Assembly: GCA_035471805.1 (NCBI GenBank)
Contig: DATIPS010000055.1
Coordinates: forward strand, 16,737 to 80,736
DNA length: 64,000 nt
Direction of reading: 5' to 3'
From: Acidimicrobiia bacterium
GTDB lineage: Bacteria > Actinomycetota > Acidimicrobiia > Spongiisociales > JAHEDJ01
This document shows, piece by piece, positions 50,582 to 58,800 of this stretch. Made by a program: the position numbers and the translations under genes. The notes under the pieces are model-generated. The model was not told the origin of the DNA and made no database searches. It saw only the letters and a list, made by a program, of their open reading frames with translations. How positions within the stretch are numbered: position 1 is the first letter of the stretch; every line of letters begins with the position of its first letter.

Positions 50582-51586
50582 GTGACTGATCTCCTCGCCA
50601 ACTTCTGGATCCTGCTGGCTCTCAAGCTCGTCGCCATCGGCGCCCTCGTTCCGGTCACCGCCCTCGTCATCGGCTACGCGGAGCTGAAGATCTCCGCCCA
50701 CATGCAGTCGAGGATCGGGCCGTACTTCGCAGGTGGCAGGTGGGGTTGGGCGCAGCTGATTGCCGACGGCGTGAAGTTCTTCCAGAAGGAAGACATCATT
50801 CCCGAGGAAGCAGACCGGCAAGTCTTCAAATGGGCACCGGCGCTCGTTCTGCTCTCCACGGTCGCCCTATTCGTGGTGATCCCGTTCTCCCCGACTCTCA
50901 TCGTTCAGGATCTCGACCTCGGGGTGTTCTACGTCCTGGCCATATCGTCGATAAGCACGATCGGCGTTTTGATGGCGGGGTGGTCGTCGGCGAACAAGTA
51001 CTCGCTGATGGGTGGCCTGCGCGCCGCCGGTCAGTTGATCGCCTACGAACTGCCCCTGTTGCTGGCCGTGGTCGGAGTGATCATCCAGGCCGGCACCATG
51101 TCGCTCGTGGGCATCGTCGAAGCTCAGGCGTCCTTCGAGGTCTTCGGAACTATCGCGGTTCCCTATGTTGCCGTTCAGTTCGTCGGCTTCCTCGTGTTCA
51201 TGACCGCAGCACTCGCCGAGCTGAACCGGATCCCGTTCGATCTTCCCGTGGCCGAGTCCGAACTGGTCATGGGATTCGTAACGGAATACTCCGGATTCCG
51301 GTTCCTGTTCTTCTTCCTCGGTGAGTACGCCAACATGTTCTCGATGTCGGCGATCGCCGCCACCCTGTTCCTGGGCGGCTATCACTTCCCGGGTCTGAAC
51401 GCCGAGATATGGGGTCCGGTGGTCCTGACAGTCAAGATCCTCGCCCTCGCCTTCCTGATGATCTGGTTCCGCTGGACGTTCCCACGGCTCCGCGAGGACC
51501 AGCTCCAGAAGTTCGCATGGAAGTGGCTGATCCCCGTGTCGCTCGCCAATATCGCGGTCACCGGCATCTTCAAGGTGGTGATGTGA
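50582..51586 (+). CDS. nuoH: NADH-quinone oxidoreductase subunit H
   Basis: A 334-residue membrane subunit with eight helices next to the quinone tunnel. AHMQSRIGPYFAGGRWGWAQLIADGVKFFQKE is the conserved first loop, and AELNRIPFDLPVAESELVMGFVTEYSGFRF the acidic loop for proton/quinone coupling. GTG start at 50582. Stop overlaps the nuoI ATG by one base. Confidence 0.95.
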   Translation: MTDLLANFWILLALKLVAIGALVPVTALVIGYAELKISAHMQSRIGPYFAGGRWGWAQLIADGVKFFQKEDIIPEEADRQVFKWAPALVLLSTVALFVVIPFSPTLIVQDLDLGVFYVLAISSISTIGVLMAGWSSANKYSLMGGLRAAGQLIAYELPLLLAVVGVIIQAGTMSLVGIVEAQASFEVFGTIAVPYVAVQFVGFLVFMTAALAELNRIPFDLPVAESELVMGFVTEYSGFRFLFFFLGEYANMFSMSAIAATLFLGGYHFPGLNAEIWGPVVLTVKILALAFLMIWFRWTFPRLREDQLQKFAWKWLIPVSLANIAVTGIFKVVM

Positions 51587-52059
51587 TGCGGCTCCGTCTT
51601 CCCAACTTCTTCGGATCAGGCCTGCTCACCGGAATGTGGGTCACCCTGAAGACATTGTTCACCAAGCCGGTCACCGTCAACTATCCGGTCGACAAGGAGA
51701 CTCCCCACCCTCGAGCCCGTGGAGTCATCGCTCTCGAGCAAGACGCCTGCACCGTGTGCATGTTGTGCGCCCGATCGTGCCCCGACTGGTGTATCTACAT
51801 CGAAGGCCACAAGGAAGAGCAGCCACCGTCCAAGCCGGGCGGTCGTGTCAAGAAGCGCGCCACGCTCGATCGGTTCGACATCGACTACGCCCTGTGCATG
51901 TATTGCGGGATCTGCGTCGAGGTCTGCCCGTTCGATGCTCTGTTCTGGACCCCCGAGTACGAGTACTCCGAGTACAAGATGGGAGCCATGATGCACGACA
52001 TGGACCGTCTCCAGGACTGGATGAAGACCGTGCCGGAGGCCCCGGAGCTGGAGTCATGA
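51586..52059 (+). CDS. nuoI: NADH-quinone oxidoreductase subunit I
   Basis: A 157-residue ferredoxin-like subunit with two 4Fe-4S motifs: CTVCMLCARSCP and CMYCGICVEVCP, carrying clusters N6a/N6b. In complexes without NuoEFG, this subunit is the likely entry point for electrons from ferredoxin or another donor. The N-terminal amphipathic helix (GMWVTLKTLFTKPVTVNYP) anchors it to the membrane. ATG start; the open frame upstream lies in nuoH. The C-terminal ~35 residues are acidic and Met-rich. Confidence 0.94.
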   Translation: MRLRLPNFFGSGLLTGMWVTLKTLFTKPVTVNYPVDKETPHPRARGVIALEQDACTVCMLCARSCPDWCIYIEGHKEEQPPSKPGGRVKKRATLDRFDIDYALCMYCGICVEVCPFDALFWTPEYEYSEYKMGAMMHDMDRLQDWMKTVPEAPELES

Positions 52060-52162
52060 ACAAGCTTTGCTTCGCTCACCGGGTCGCGAGATGCGTGATG
52101 CGAGATGCGAGACGCGCGATCAGCAACCCGCCGCTGGCGGCGATGACTGAAGGGAGGGCCCC
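52060..52162 (+). other. nuoI-nuoJ spacer with short repeats
   Basis: A 103-base gap with a run of near-repeats of GATGCGAGA/GATGCGTGA (52090-52120). No gene. It is one of only two non-coding spacers of this size inside the operon. Confidence 0.6.
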
Positions 52163-52702
52163 GTGAGCGACTGGTTCTCCGAGCCCGCCAACTGGGTTTT
52201 CCTCGTAGTCGGACTGGGTGTTGCCGGCTCGGCGTTGCGGGTCGTGACATCCAAGAACGTGGTGCACGCGGCCCTCTACCTCGTGGCGACGCTGGCCGGA
52301 ACCGCCGTTTTGTTCCTGCTGCTTTCCGCCGAGTTCGTCGCCTGGGTGCTCGTCCTCGTGTATATCGGTGCGGTGATCGTCCTCTTCCTCTTCGGAATCA
52401 TGATCACTCGCGCACCGATCGGATACGACGCCAGCCTCGACAACAACCGGCGGGCGGTGGCCGCAGTCGTGTCGGGTGCACTGTTCCTGCTGATGTCCTG
52501 GGCGGCCATCGATTTCTTCGGATCCGAGCCTCTGCAAGGCATCGGCGAAGGTACCCCGACCGAGTTGCTAGGTGAGTCGATCCTGGGTCGCTTCGTGTTC
52601 CCGTTCGAGATCGTCTCTTTCGTGCTGCTGGCCGCTCTGATCGGTGGTATCACGGTGGCGCGGAAAGACGCAACGCCGGCCGAAGCGGAGGAACAGGTAT
52701 GA
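52163..52702 (+). CDS. nuoJ: NADH-quinone oxidoreductase subunit J
   Basis: A 179-residue membrane subunit with five helices. [49 protein letters not shown] is the family core including the pi-bulge helix region. GTG start with GGAGGG upstream. The stop overlaps the nuoK ATG (ATGA). Confidence 0.93.
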   Translation: MSDWFSEPANWVFLVVGLGVAGSALRVVTSKNVVHAALYLVATLAGTAVLFLLLSAEFVAWVLVLVYIGAVIVLFLFGIMITRAPIGYDASLDNNRRAVAAVVSGALFLLMSWAAIDFFGSEPLQGIGEGTPTELLGESILGRFVFPFEIVSFVLLAALIGGITVARKDATPAEAEEQV

Positions 52703-53004
52703 CGCTGGCGCCTATTCTCGTCCTCGCCGCCCTGCTGTTCTCTTTGGGGGTATACGGCCTGCTGGCGCGACGCAACGCGGTTCTAGTGCTGCTGGCCATC
52801 GAACTGATGCTCAACGCCGTGAACATCAACCTGGTCGCCTTCGAAGCGTTGCTGCAGGACAGCCTGGCCATCGGTCAGGTTTTCACCATCTTCGTGATCA
52901 CCGTCGCCGCCGCCGAGGTAGGCATCGGTCTGGCGATCGTTCTGTTGATCTTCCGCAACCGGGCGACCGCGAATGTCGACGATTTCAGTCTGATGAAGTG
53001 GTGA
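52699..53004 (+). CDS. nuoK: NADH-quinone oxidoreductase subunit K
   Basis: A 101-residue three-helix subunit (MrpC-related). The two membrane Glu residues of the family are in [19 protein letters not shown] and the third-helix [17 protein letters not shown]. Takes part in the proton channel between J and N. ATG at 52699. Confidence 0.94.
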   Translation: MTLAPILVLAALLFSLGVYGLLARRNAVLVLLAIELMLNAVNINLVAFEALLQDSLAIGQVFTIFVITVAAAEVGIGLAIVLLIFRNRATANVDDFSLMKW

Positions 53005-53005
53005 C

Positions 53006-55039
53006 ATGACGAACTTCCTGCTTGCCGCCGCCGAAGAAGAAGTCCACGGAGTCGTTGCCGAGTACTCCGGCTTCTGGGCGGAATACGCCTGGATCATGCT
53101 GGTGATCCCCTGGATCGCCGTGCTCGGCATCATCTTCTTCGGCAAGCGGATGAAGTACCTCGGGGCTGAGATCGCAATCGGCATGCTCGCCTTCAACTCG
53201 GTCTGGGCGTCGATCCTCTTCGTCCTCAACATCACCAAGGGCGTCGTCTACGAGGGTGCGGTGACGATTGCCGAGATCGGCAGCAACCTGATCTTCGAAC
53301 TGGGCTGGGTGGTCGACGGTCTGTCGATCATGATGTACTTCGTGGTCTCGTTCGTCGGCCTCGTGATCTTCGTCTACGCCGTCGGATACATGAAAGGCGA
53401 CGTCCGGGTCACCTGGTTCTTCGCCTCGTTCACGATATTCGCCGGTTCGATGCTGGTGCTGGTTGGTGCTCCCAACCTCGTGCAGCTGATCATCGGTTGG
53501 GAAGGCGTCGGCGTCGCCTCCTACCTGCTGATCGGCCACTACTGGGAGCAGAAAGAAAACTCGTCGGCCGGCATGAAGGCTTTCTTCACCAACAAGGTCG
53601 CAGATATCGGGCTGATCATCGGCGCCATCATGGTCGGGGTCACGCTGGGCACGTTCAAGTTCAGCGAACTGTCCAACGCGGCCGCCGAACACGCCGATAG
53701 CCTGGTCCTCGTTGCAGGAATGATCGGTGCCCTGCTGTTCTTCGGGGCAATGGGCAAGAGCGCCCAGTTCCCGTTCCACATCTGGCTGCCCGACGCCATG
53801 GCCGGTCCGACTCCGGTTTCGGCACTGATGCACGCCGCCACGATGGTCACCGCCGGTGTCTACTTGATGGCCCGCACGTTCCCCCTCTATCAGAACCTCG
53901 CCGAAGACATCCGTCCGTGGATGGTGGCGATCGCCACCATCACCCTCTTCGCCATGGGTCTCCTGGCGCTCGTGGCAGACGACATAAAGAAGGTGCTCGC
54001 CTACTCGACCGTCTCGCAGCTCGGCTACATGATGGTGGCGGTAGCCGCCGGCGGCTACACGGCCGGCGTCTTCCACCTCTTCACCCATGCCTTCTTCAAG
54101 GCGCTGCTGTTCCTCGGAGCCGGGTCGGTCATCCACGCCGTCCACTCCAACAACATGTCCGACATGGGTGGCCTCCGCAAGGACATGCCGCGCACCTACT
54201 GGACCTTCGTCGTCGGTTCGGCCGCGCTGGCTGGAATCATCCCGTTCTCGGGGTTCTGGTCGAAGGACGAAATCCTGGTCACGCTGGGGTACGAGGGCTA
54301 CACCGCCGTCATGTGGATTGCCATCGCCGGGGCGTTCATAACCGCCTTCTACATGACCCGCGCCATCATGCTCACCTTCCACGGCACCTACAAGGGGCAC
54401 GGCCATCCGCACGAATCGGAACCGGTGATGACCGTCCCCCTGATCATCCTCGCCGGGTTTGCAGCCGTCGTCGGATTCCTCAACATCCCCGGCGTCGAGT
54501 TCGGCGGAAGGGGCAACTTCACCCAGTGGCTTGGAATGCGTGAAGTCGTGATGGGCGACCACCATGCCACCGCCCCCGATTGGGGTATGGCCGCCGTTGG
54601 CCTCGGCGCCGCTTTCCTCGGTGTTCTCGGTGGTCTCGCCCTCTTCGCGCGGGACAAAGCGACCCAGCAGGAAAGGGACAAGTTCGAGATCCCTGCCCTC
54701 TATCCATTGCTACGCCGCAAGTACTACATGGACGACGCGGCTCTCGGTTTGGTCTGGTTGGTCAAGGCCCCGTTTGCCAAGGCGGTCGACTGGATCAACG
54801 ACTACATCATCGATGGTGTGGTCAACACCATGGGGTTCCTGACAGCCGGTCTCGCTCAACTCGTTTACGGTGGGCTGGACCAGCGCGGTATCGACCTGGG
54901 CTTCAACGCCTTTGCATACGCGTCGGGGGGCAGCGGCGAACGGTTGCGCCGCCTCCAGACGGGTCGGGTTCAGCAATACGCGTCGGTGTTTGTCGGCGCA
55001 GCAGTGATGTTCGTAATCGGTTTCGTGATATTCGGGTAG
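53006..55039 (+). CDS. nuoL: NADH-quinone oxidoreductase subunit L
   Basis: A 677-residue antiporter-like subunit with about 16 helices and the lateral helix at the C-terminus. LVQLIIGWEGVGVASYLLIGHYWE has the key Glu of TM5, MGKSAQFPFHIWLPDAMAGPTPVSALMHAATMVTAGVY the Lys and His region, and KKVLAYSTVSQLGYMM the second Lys. One base after the nuoK stop. Terminal subunit of the proton-pumping arm. Confidence 0.95.
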   Translation: MTNFLLAAAEEEVHGVVAEYSGFWAEYAWIMLVIPWIAVLGIIFFGKRMKYLGAEIAIGMLAFNSVWASILFVLNITKGVVYEGAVTIAEIGSNLIFELGWVVDGLSIMMYFVVSFVGLVIFVYAVGYMKGDVRVTWFFASFTIFAGSMLVLVGAPNLVQLIIGWEGVGVASYLLIGHYWEQKENSSAGMKAFFTNKVADIGLIIGAIMVGVTLGTFKFSELSNAAAEHADSLVLVAGMIGALLFFGAMGKSAQFPFHIWLPDAMAGPTPVSALMHAATMVTAGVYLMARTFPLYQNLAEDIRPWMVAIATITLFAMGLLALVADDIKKVLAYSTVSQLGYMMVAVAAGGYTAGVFHLFTHAFFKALLFLGAGSVIHAVHSNNMSDMGGLRKDMPRTYWTFVVGSAALAGIIPFSGFWSKDEILVTLGYEGYTAVMWIAIAGAFITAFYMTRAIMLTFHGTYKGHGHPHESEPVMTVPLIILAGFAAVVGFLNIPGVEFGGRGNFTQWLGMREVVMGDHHATAPDWGMAAVGLGAAFLGVLGGLALFARDKATQQERDKFEIPALYPLLRRKYYMDDAALGLVWLVKAPFAKAVDWINDYIIDGVVNTMGFLTAGLAQLVYGGLDQRGIDLGFNAFAYASGGSGERLRRLQTGRVQQYASVFVGAAVMFVIGFVIFG

Positions 55040-55054
55040 TAGGAGGACGAGTCA

Positions 55055-56632
55055 ATGGAGTGGTTTGACACCTGGGGTCTGAGCCTCATTGTGTTCCTCC
55101 CGCTGGTGGGGGCTCTGCTCGTAGTGCTCCTGCCTCGGGAGCAAGAAGAGAGTCACAAGTGGATCTCGCTGATCACCACGGGAATCGTGTTGATCCTCAG
55201 CGTCGTGGCGGCCGCCAACTTCGACTTCGGTGCTGCCAAGTCGTTCCAGTATGAGGTGAACGAGTCGTGGATCTCGGCGATCGGGGCCAACTATCACGTT
55301 GGAGTGGACGGCATCAGCTTGCCGCTGCTCGTCCTGTCCGGTTTCGTGACCCTCCTGTCGGTCATCTACTCGTGGAATCACTGGGAAGAGCCGCGCAACC
55401 CAAAGGCCTTTCTGGCCCTCATGCTCGTGCTGCTCACCGGCATGAACGGAACCTTCGTGGCGCTCGACCTGGTCCTGTTCTTCATCTTCTTCGAACTGGT
55501 GTTGCTGCCGATGTACTTCATGATCGGCATCTGGGGTGACAAGTCCGAACGGGAGCTTCCGGTGTTCGGCAAGACGGTCTCCGTCCGTCTCTACGCGGCC
55601 ATCAAGTTCTTCCTCTTCACACTTTTCGGATCCGCCTTCATGCTGCTGGGCTTCCTGGCGCTCTACCTCAACTCGGCCGACACGGTCGCCGGAAGGACGT
55701 TCGACATCCCGGCCCTCATCGACAGGGCGCCGGAGCTGACCATGTTGCCGGTGGCCGGATGGATCTTCGCGGGTCTCTTCCTCGGATTTGCCGTGAAGGT
55801 TCCGATGTTCCCGTTCCACACCTGGCTGCCGGACGCGCATACCGCCGCACCGACCGTCGGTTCGGTTCTGCTGGCTGCCATTCTCCTGAAGCTCGGCTCT
55901 TACGGTTTCATCAGGATCGCCATCCCGATGCTTCCCGAGCAGGCGAAACAGTGGGCACCTGCGATAGCGGTGCTGGCGGTGATCGGCATCATCTACGGCG
56001 CGCTGGCCTGTCTGGCCCAGACCGACATGAAACGTCTCATCGCCTTTTCCTCAGTCGGTCACATGGGGTTCGTGATGCTCGGCATCGCCACTCTCACAGA
56101 CGTCGGGATCAACGCCGCAATCATCGGCATGGTCGCTCACGGCGTGATCACCGGACTCTTGTTCTTCCTGGCCGGATCGATGAGCCATCGGTACCACACG
56201 CGCGACATGGGGCGCCTCGGCGGCAATCAGAAACTGATGCCGATGCTCGGCGGGATCCTCGCCTTCACGGCTATGGCGTCACTGGGACTGCCGGGACTGG
56301 CCGGCTTCTGGGGTGAGTTCATGGCGCTCCTCGGGTCCTACAGCCCGCTGGAGGGATTGTCGATCGGACTCTTCCGCACGGCGATGGTGATCGGCGCCGT
56401 CGGCACGGTGCTGACCGCCGGGTATCTGCTCTGGATGCTCCAGAAGGTCAATCTGGGTGAGCCGAACGCCGAGTGGGACGATCACGAGTTCCACGACGCC
56501 GACAAGTTCGAACTCGCAGCATGGGTGCCTCTCATCGTCACGATCATCGCCATCGGTGTATATCCGAAGATCGTTTTCGGTGCTACGACCGAAGCCGTGG
56601 AAGCGCTCGTCAAGACTGCCTTTGGAGGCTGA
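55055..56632 (+). CDS. nuoM: NADH-quinone oxidoreductase subunit M
   Basis: A 525-residue antiporter-like subunit with 14 helices. FFIFFELVLLPMYFMIGIWG carries the key Glu, VKVPMFPFHTWLPDAHTAAPTVGSVLLAAILLKLGSYG the Lys/His block and DMKRLIAFSSVGHMGFVMLG the second Lys. ATG at 55055, 15 bases after nuoL with an AGGAGGACG site. Confidence 0.96.
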   Translation: MEWFDTWGLSLIVFLPLVGALLVVLLPREQEESHKWISLITTGIVLILSVVAAANFDFGAAKSFQYEVNESWISAIGANYHVGVDGISLPLLVLSGFVTLLSVIYSWNHWEEPRNPKAFLALMLVLLTGMNGTFVALDLVLFFIFFELVLLPMYFMIGIWGDKSERELPVFGKTVSVRLYAAIKFFLFTLFGSAFMLLGFLALYLNSADTVAGRTFDIPALIDRAPELTMLPVAGWIFAGLFLGFAVKVPMFPFHTWLPDAHTAAPTVGSVLLAAILLKLGSYGFIRIAIPMLPEQAKQWAPAIAVLAVIGIIYGALACLAQTDMKRLIAFSSVGHMGFVMLGIATLTDVGINAAIIGMVAHGVITGLLFFLAGSMSHRYHTRDMGRLGGNQKLMPMLGGILAFTAMASLGLPGLAGFWGEFMALLGSYSPLEGLSIGLFRTAMVIGAVGTVLTAGYLLWMLQKVNLGEPNAEWDDHEFHDADKFELAAWVPLIVTIIAIGVYPKIVFGATTEAVEALVKTAFGG

Positions 56633-56635
56633 CCG

Positions 56636-58123
56636 GTGGGCTACGACATCGATTATCTGGCGATTGCTCCTGAGATCACCGTGGCGGTGGCCGCCATGGT
56701 GGTACTGAGCCTCGATCTAGTCCTGCCGAGGCGGCAGAAGTACTGGACGGCAATCGCGGCTGTGCTCGGTGTCGGGTTCGCGGCTTTCCCGCTCATCACT
56801 TTGGCCGTCTCCGACTCGGCCCCGGCCTCGATGTTCGACGGCAGCTATGTGGTAGATGACTTCGCCCTGGTCCTGAAGGGACTGTTCGTGGCGGCCGGTT
56901 ATCTCGTTCTGCTGATGTCGGTCCAGTACATCGAGTCCGATCGCTACTACCAGGGCGAGTACTACTTCCTGGTGCTGATGTCGATACTCGGTTCGATGGT
57001 GATGGCCTCGTCGCGTGACCTCATCGTCCTCTTCATAGGTCTCGAACTGGTGTCCGGCCCGCTCTTCCTGCTCGCCGGATGGCGCAAAGGCGATGCTCGC
57101 TCCAACGAGGCATCGCTCAAGTACTTCCTGCTCGGTGTTCTGTCGGCGGCGATCATGCTCTACGGCATGTCGCTGCTCTACGGCGCCACCGGAGAAATCA
57201 CGTTCGACGGCATCCGCGAGGCATCCGAGGGATTGACCGGCGAACCCCTGTTCGTTCTGGCGGTCCTGTTCGTGGTGATCGGGTTTGCCTTCAAAGTATC
57301 GGCGGTACCGTTCCATTTCTGGGCGCCCGACACATATGAGGGTGCCCCGACGCCGATCACGGCCTACCTGTCCGTTTCGTCCAAGGCGGCAGGGTTCGTC
57401 GGCCTCCTGATCATTACCTATAAGGCCCTTCCCGAAGCATCGGCGGTGTGGGGTCCGGCCATCTGGATCATGGCGGTGCTCTCGATGACCGTCGCCAACC
57501 TCACGGCGCTTCGTCAGCAGAACATCGTGCGTCTGCTCGCCTACTCGTCCGTGGCTCAGGCGGGCTTCATGCTGGTGCCGTTTGCCGTTGCCGGGGTGTC
57601 GGATGACGTCGATGCGCTGGGCTCAGCGTTCACAGCCACGATCACCTACCTCATCATCTATGCGTTCATGAACCTCGGAGCCTTCGCCATTGTCATCGCC
57701 GGGGCACGCCGTACCCGCACCGGAGACATCGACGGCTGGGCCGGATTCGGGCGCCGCTCTCCGGTACTCGGTTTCCTGGCCGCCGTGTTCTTCTTCTCCC
57801 TGGCGGGCATCCCGCCGCTGGCCGGCTGGTACGCCAAATTCGTGATGTTCTCTTCGGCCATCGGCGGCGACAGCGTATGGACCGGCCTGCTGGCTGCGGT
57901 TGCGGCCGTCAACGCCGTGATCGCCTTCTACTACTACGCCCGGGTTGTCAAGACGATCTGGATGGACGAGGCACCCGAAGCGGCCGTCGTCGAGTATGAG
58001 CCCGTTGCCGGGTCGCTGCGGTTGGCTCTGGCGCTGGCCGCGGCCGTTGTTTTCATCGCCGGATTCTTCCCCGATGTGATCAACTTCTTCAGTGAGACAA
58101 CGAGGCTCCTGGCGTCCGGGTAG
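56636..58123 (+). CDS. nuoN: NADH-quinone oxidoreductase subunit N
   Basis: A 495-residue antiporter-like subunit with 14 helices. LIVLFIGLELVSGPLFLLAGW has the helix-5 Glu, FKVSAVPFHFWAPDTYEGAPTPITAYLSVSSKAAGFVGL the Lys block, and NIVRLLAYSSVAQAGFMLVPF replaces the M/L pattern. GTG start 3 bases after the nuoM stop. Last gene of the cluster; no gene for a donor module is found behind it. Confidence 0.95.
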   Translation: MGYDIDYLAIAPEITVAVAAMVVLSLDLVLPRRQKYWTAIAAVLGVGFAAFPLITLAVSDSAPASMFDGSYVVDDFALVLKGLFVAAGYLVLLMSVQYIESDRYYQGEYYFLVLMSILGSMVMASSRDLIVLFIGLELVSGPLFLLAGWRKGDARSNEASLKYFLLGVLSAAIMLYGMSLLYGATGEITFDGIREASEGLTGEPLFVLAVLFVVIGFAFKVSAVPFHFWAPDTYEGAPTPITAYLSVSSKAAGFVGLLIITYKALPEASAVWGPAIWIMAVLSMTVANLTALRQQNIVRLLAYSSVAQAGFMLVPFAVAGVSDDVDALGSAFTATITYLIIYAFMNLGAFAIVIAGARRTRTGDIDGWAGFGRRSPVLGFLAAVFFFSLAGIPPLAGWYAKFVMFSSAIGGDSVWTGLLAAVAAVNAVIAFYYYARVVKTIWMDEAPEAAVVEYEPVAGSLRLALALAAAVVFIAGFFPDVINFFSETTRLLASG

Positions 58124-58210
58124 GCGATGCAATCCGCGCAAAGCGGCCGGTCGATAACTAGCCTCGATGACTAGCCTTCGCGCAGCTGAGGTTGGATTCG
58201 AGGTTCTGGC

Positions 58211-58582
58211 ATGTCGGAAGGTCTGAAAGTACTCCTTGCTGAAGACAGCCCGGTCATTCAGCGGATGCTGTCCGTGACCCTGGCCAAGGAAGGCCATTCG
58301 GTCGAGTCGGTCGGCAATGGACGCGACGCGGTTGCGGCCGTGCAGTTCAACACATTTGACCTCATCCTCATGGACCTGCGAATGCCGGAGATGGACGGAT
58401 TCGAGGCTGCGAGGGAGATCCGCCGGCTTTCCATCCCCCAGCCGCCGATCCTGGCATTGACCGGAGACGACGACGCCGCGACCCGGCAAGCCTGCCTTGA
58501 TGCCGGCATGAACGGCCACCTCTCAAAACCAATCGTCCTGCACGACATGCTCAAGATGATCGCAACCTTCACCCGGGCCTAG
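58211..58582 (+). CDS. Single-domain response regulator (CheY-like)
   Basis: A 123-residue receiver domain: acidic pocket LLAEDSPVIQRML, phospho-acceptor Asp in LILMDLRMPEMDGFEA, Thr switch LALTGDDD and Lys in HLSKPIVLHDML. No output domain. It closely resembles the receiver at the C-terminal part of the hybrid kinase encoded 218 bases downstream, so the two probably share a phosphorelay. ATG start. Confidence 0.9.
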   Translation: MSEGLKVLLAEDSPVIQRMLSVTLAKEGHSVESVGNGRDAVAAVQFNTFDLILMDLRMPEMDGFEAAREIRRLSIPQPPILALTGDDDAATRQACLDAGMNGHLSKPIVLHDMLKMIATFTRA

Positions 58583-58800
58583 TCTGCAGCGTCGAATCGG
58601 CTGGTTATGCCCGGGCCTGTGCTCTCTGCGGCACCGTCGGCGTCCGCCTGGACCCGACATTCAGCCGGAGCCGGCGAGTCCGGTGGGGAGAGCTGTAATC
58701 CTCCCAACCCCAATTCCACTCAGGTCGCCGCGATTTCCTGCCGAATGATCCCTTACTGACTTGACCGGCGCATTGCGCACGAGGTGGAGAGGACGCGTAA

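Noticed and set aside
52985..54565. Long reverse open frame (526 codons) across nuoK-nuoL
   Set aside because: Asp/His/Glu-rich low-complexity translation, fully antisense to the well-recognised nuoL.
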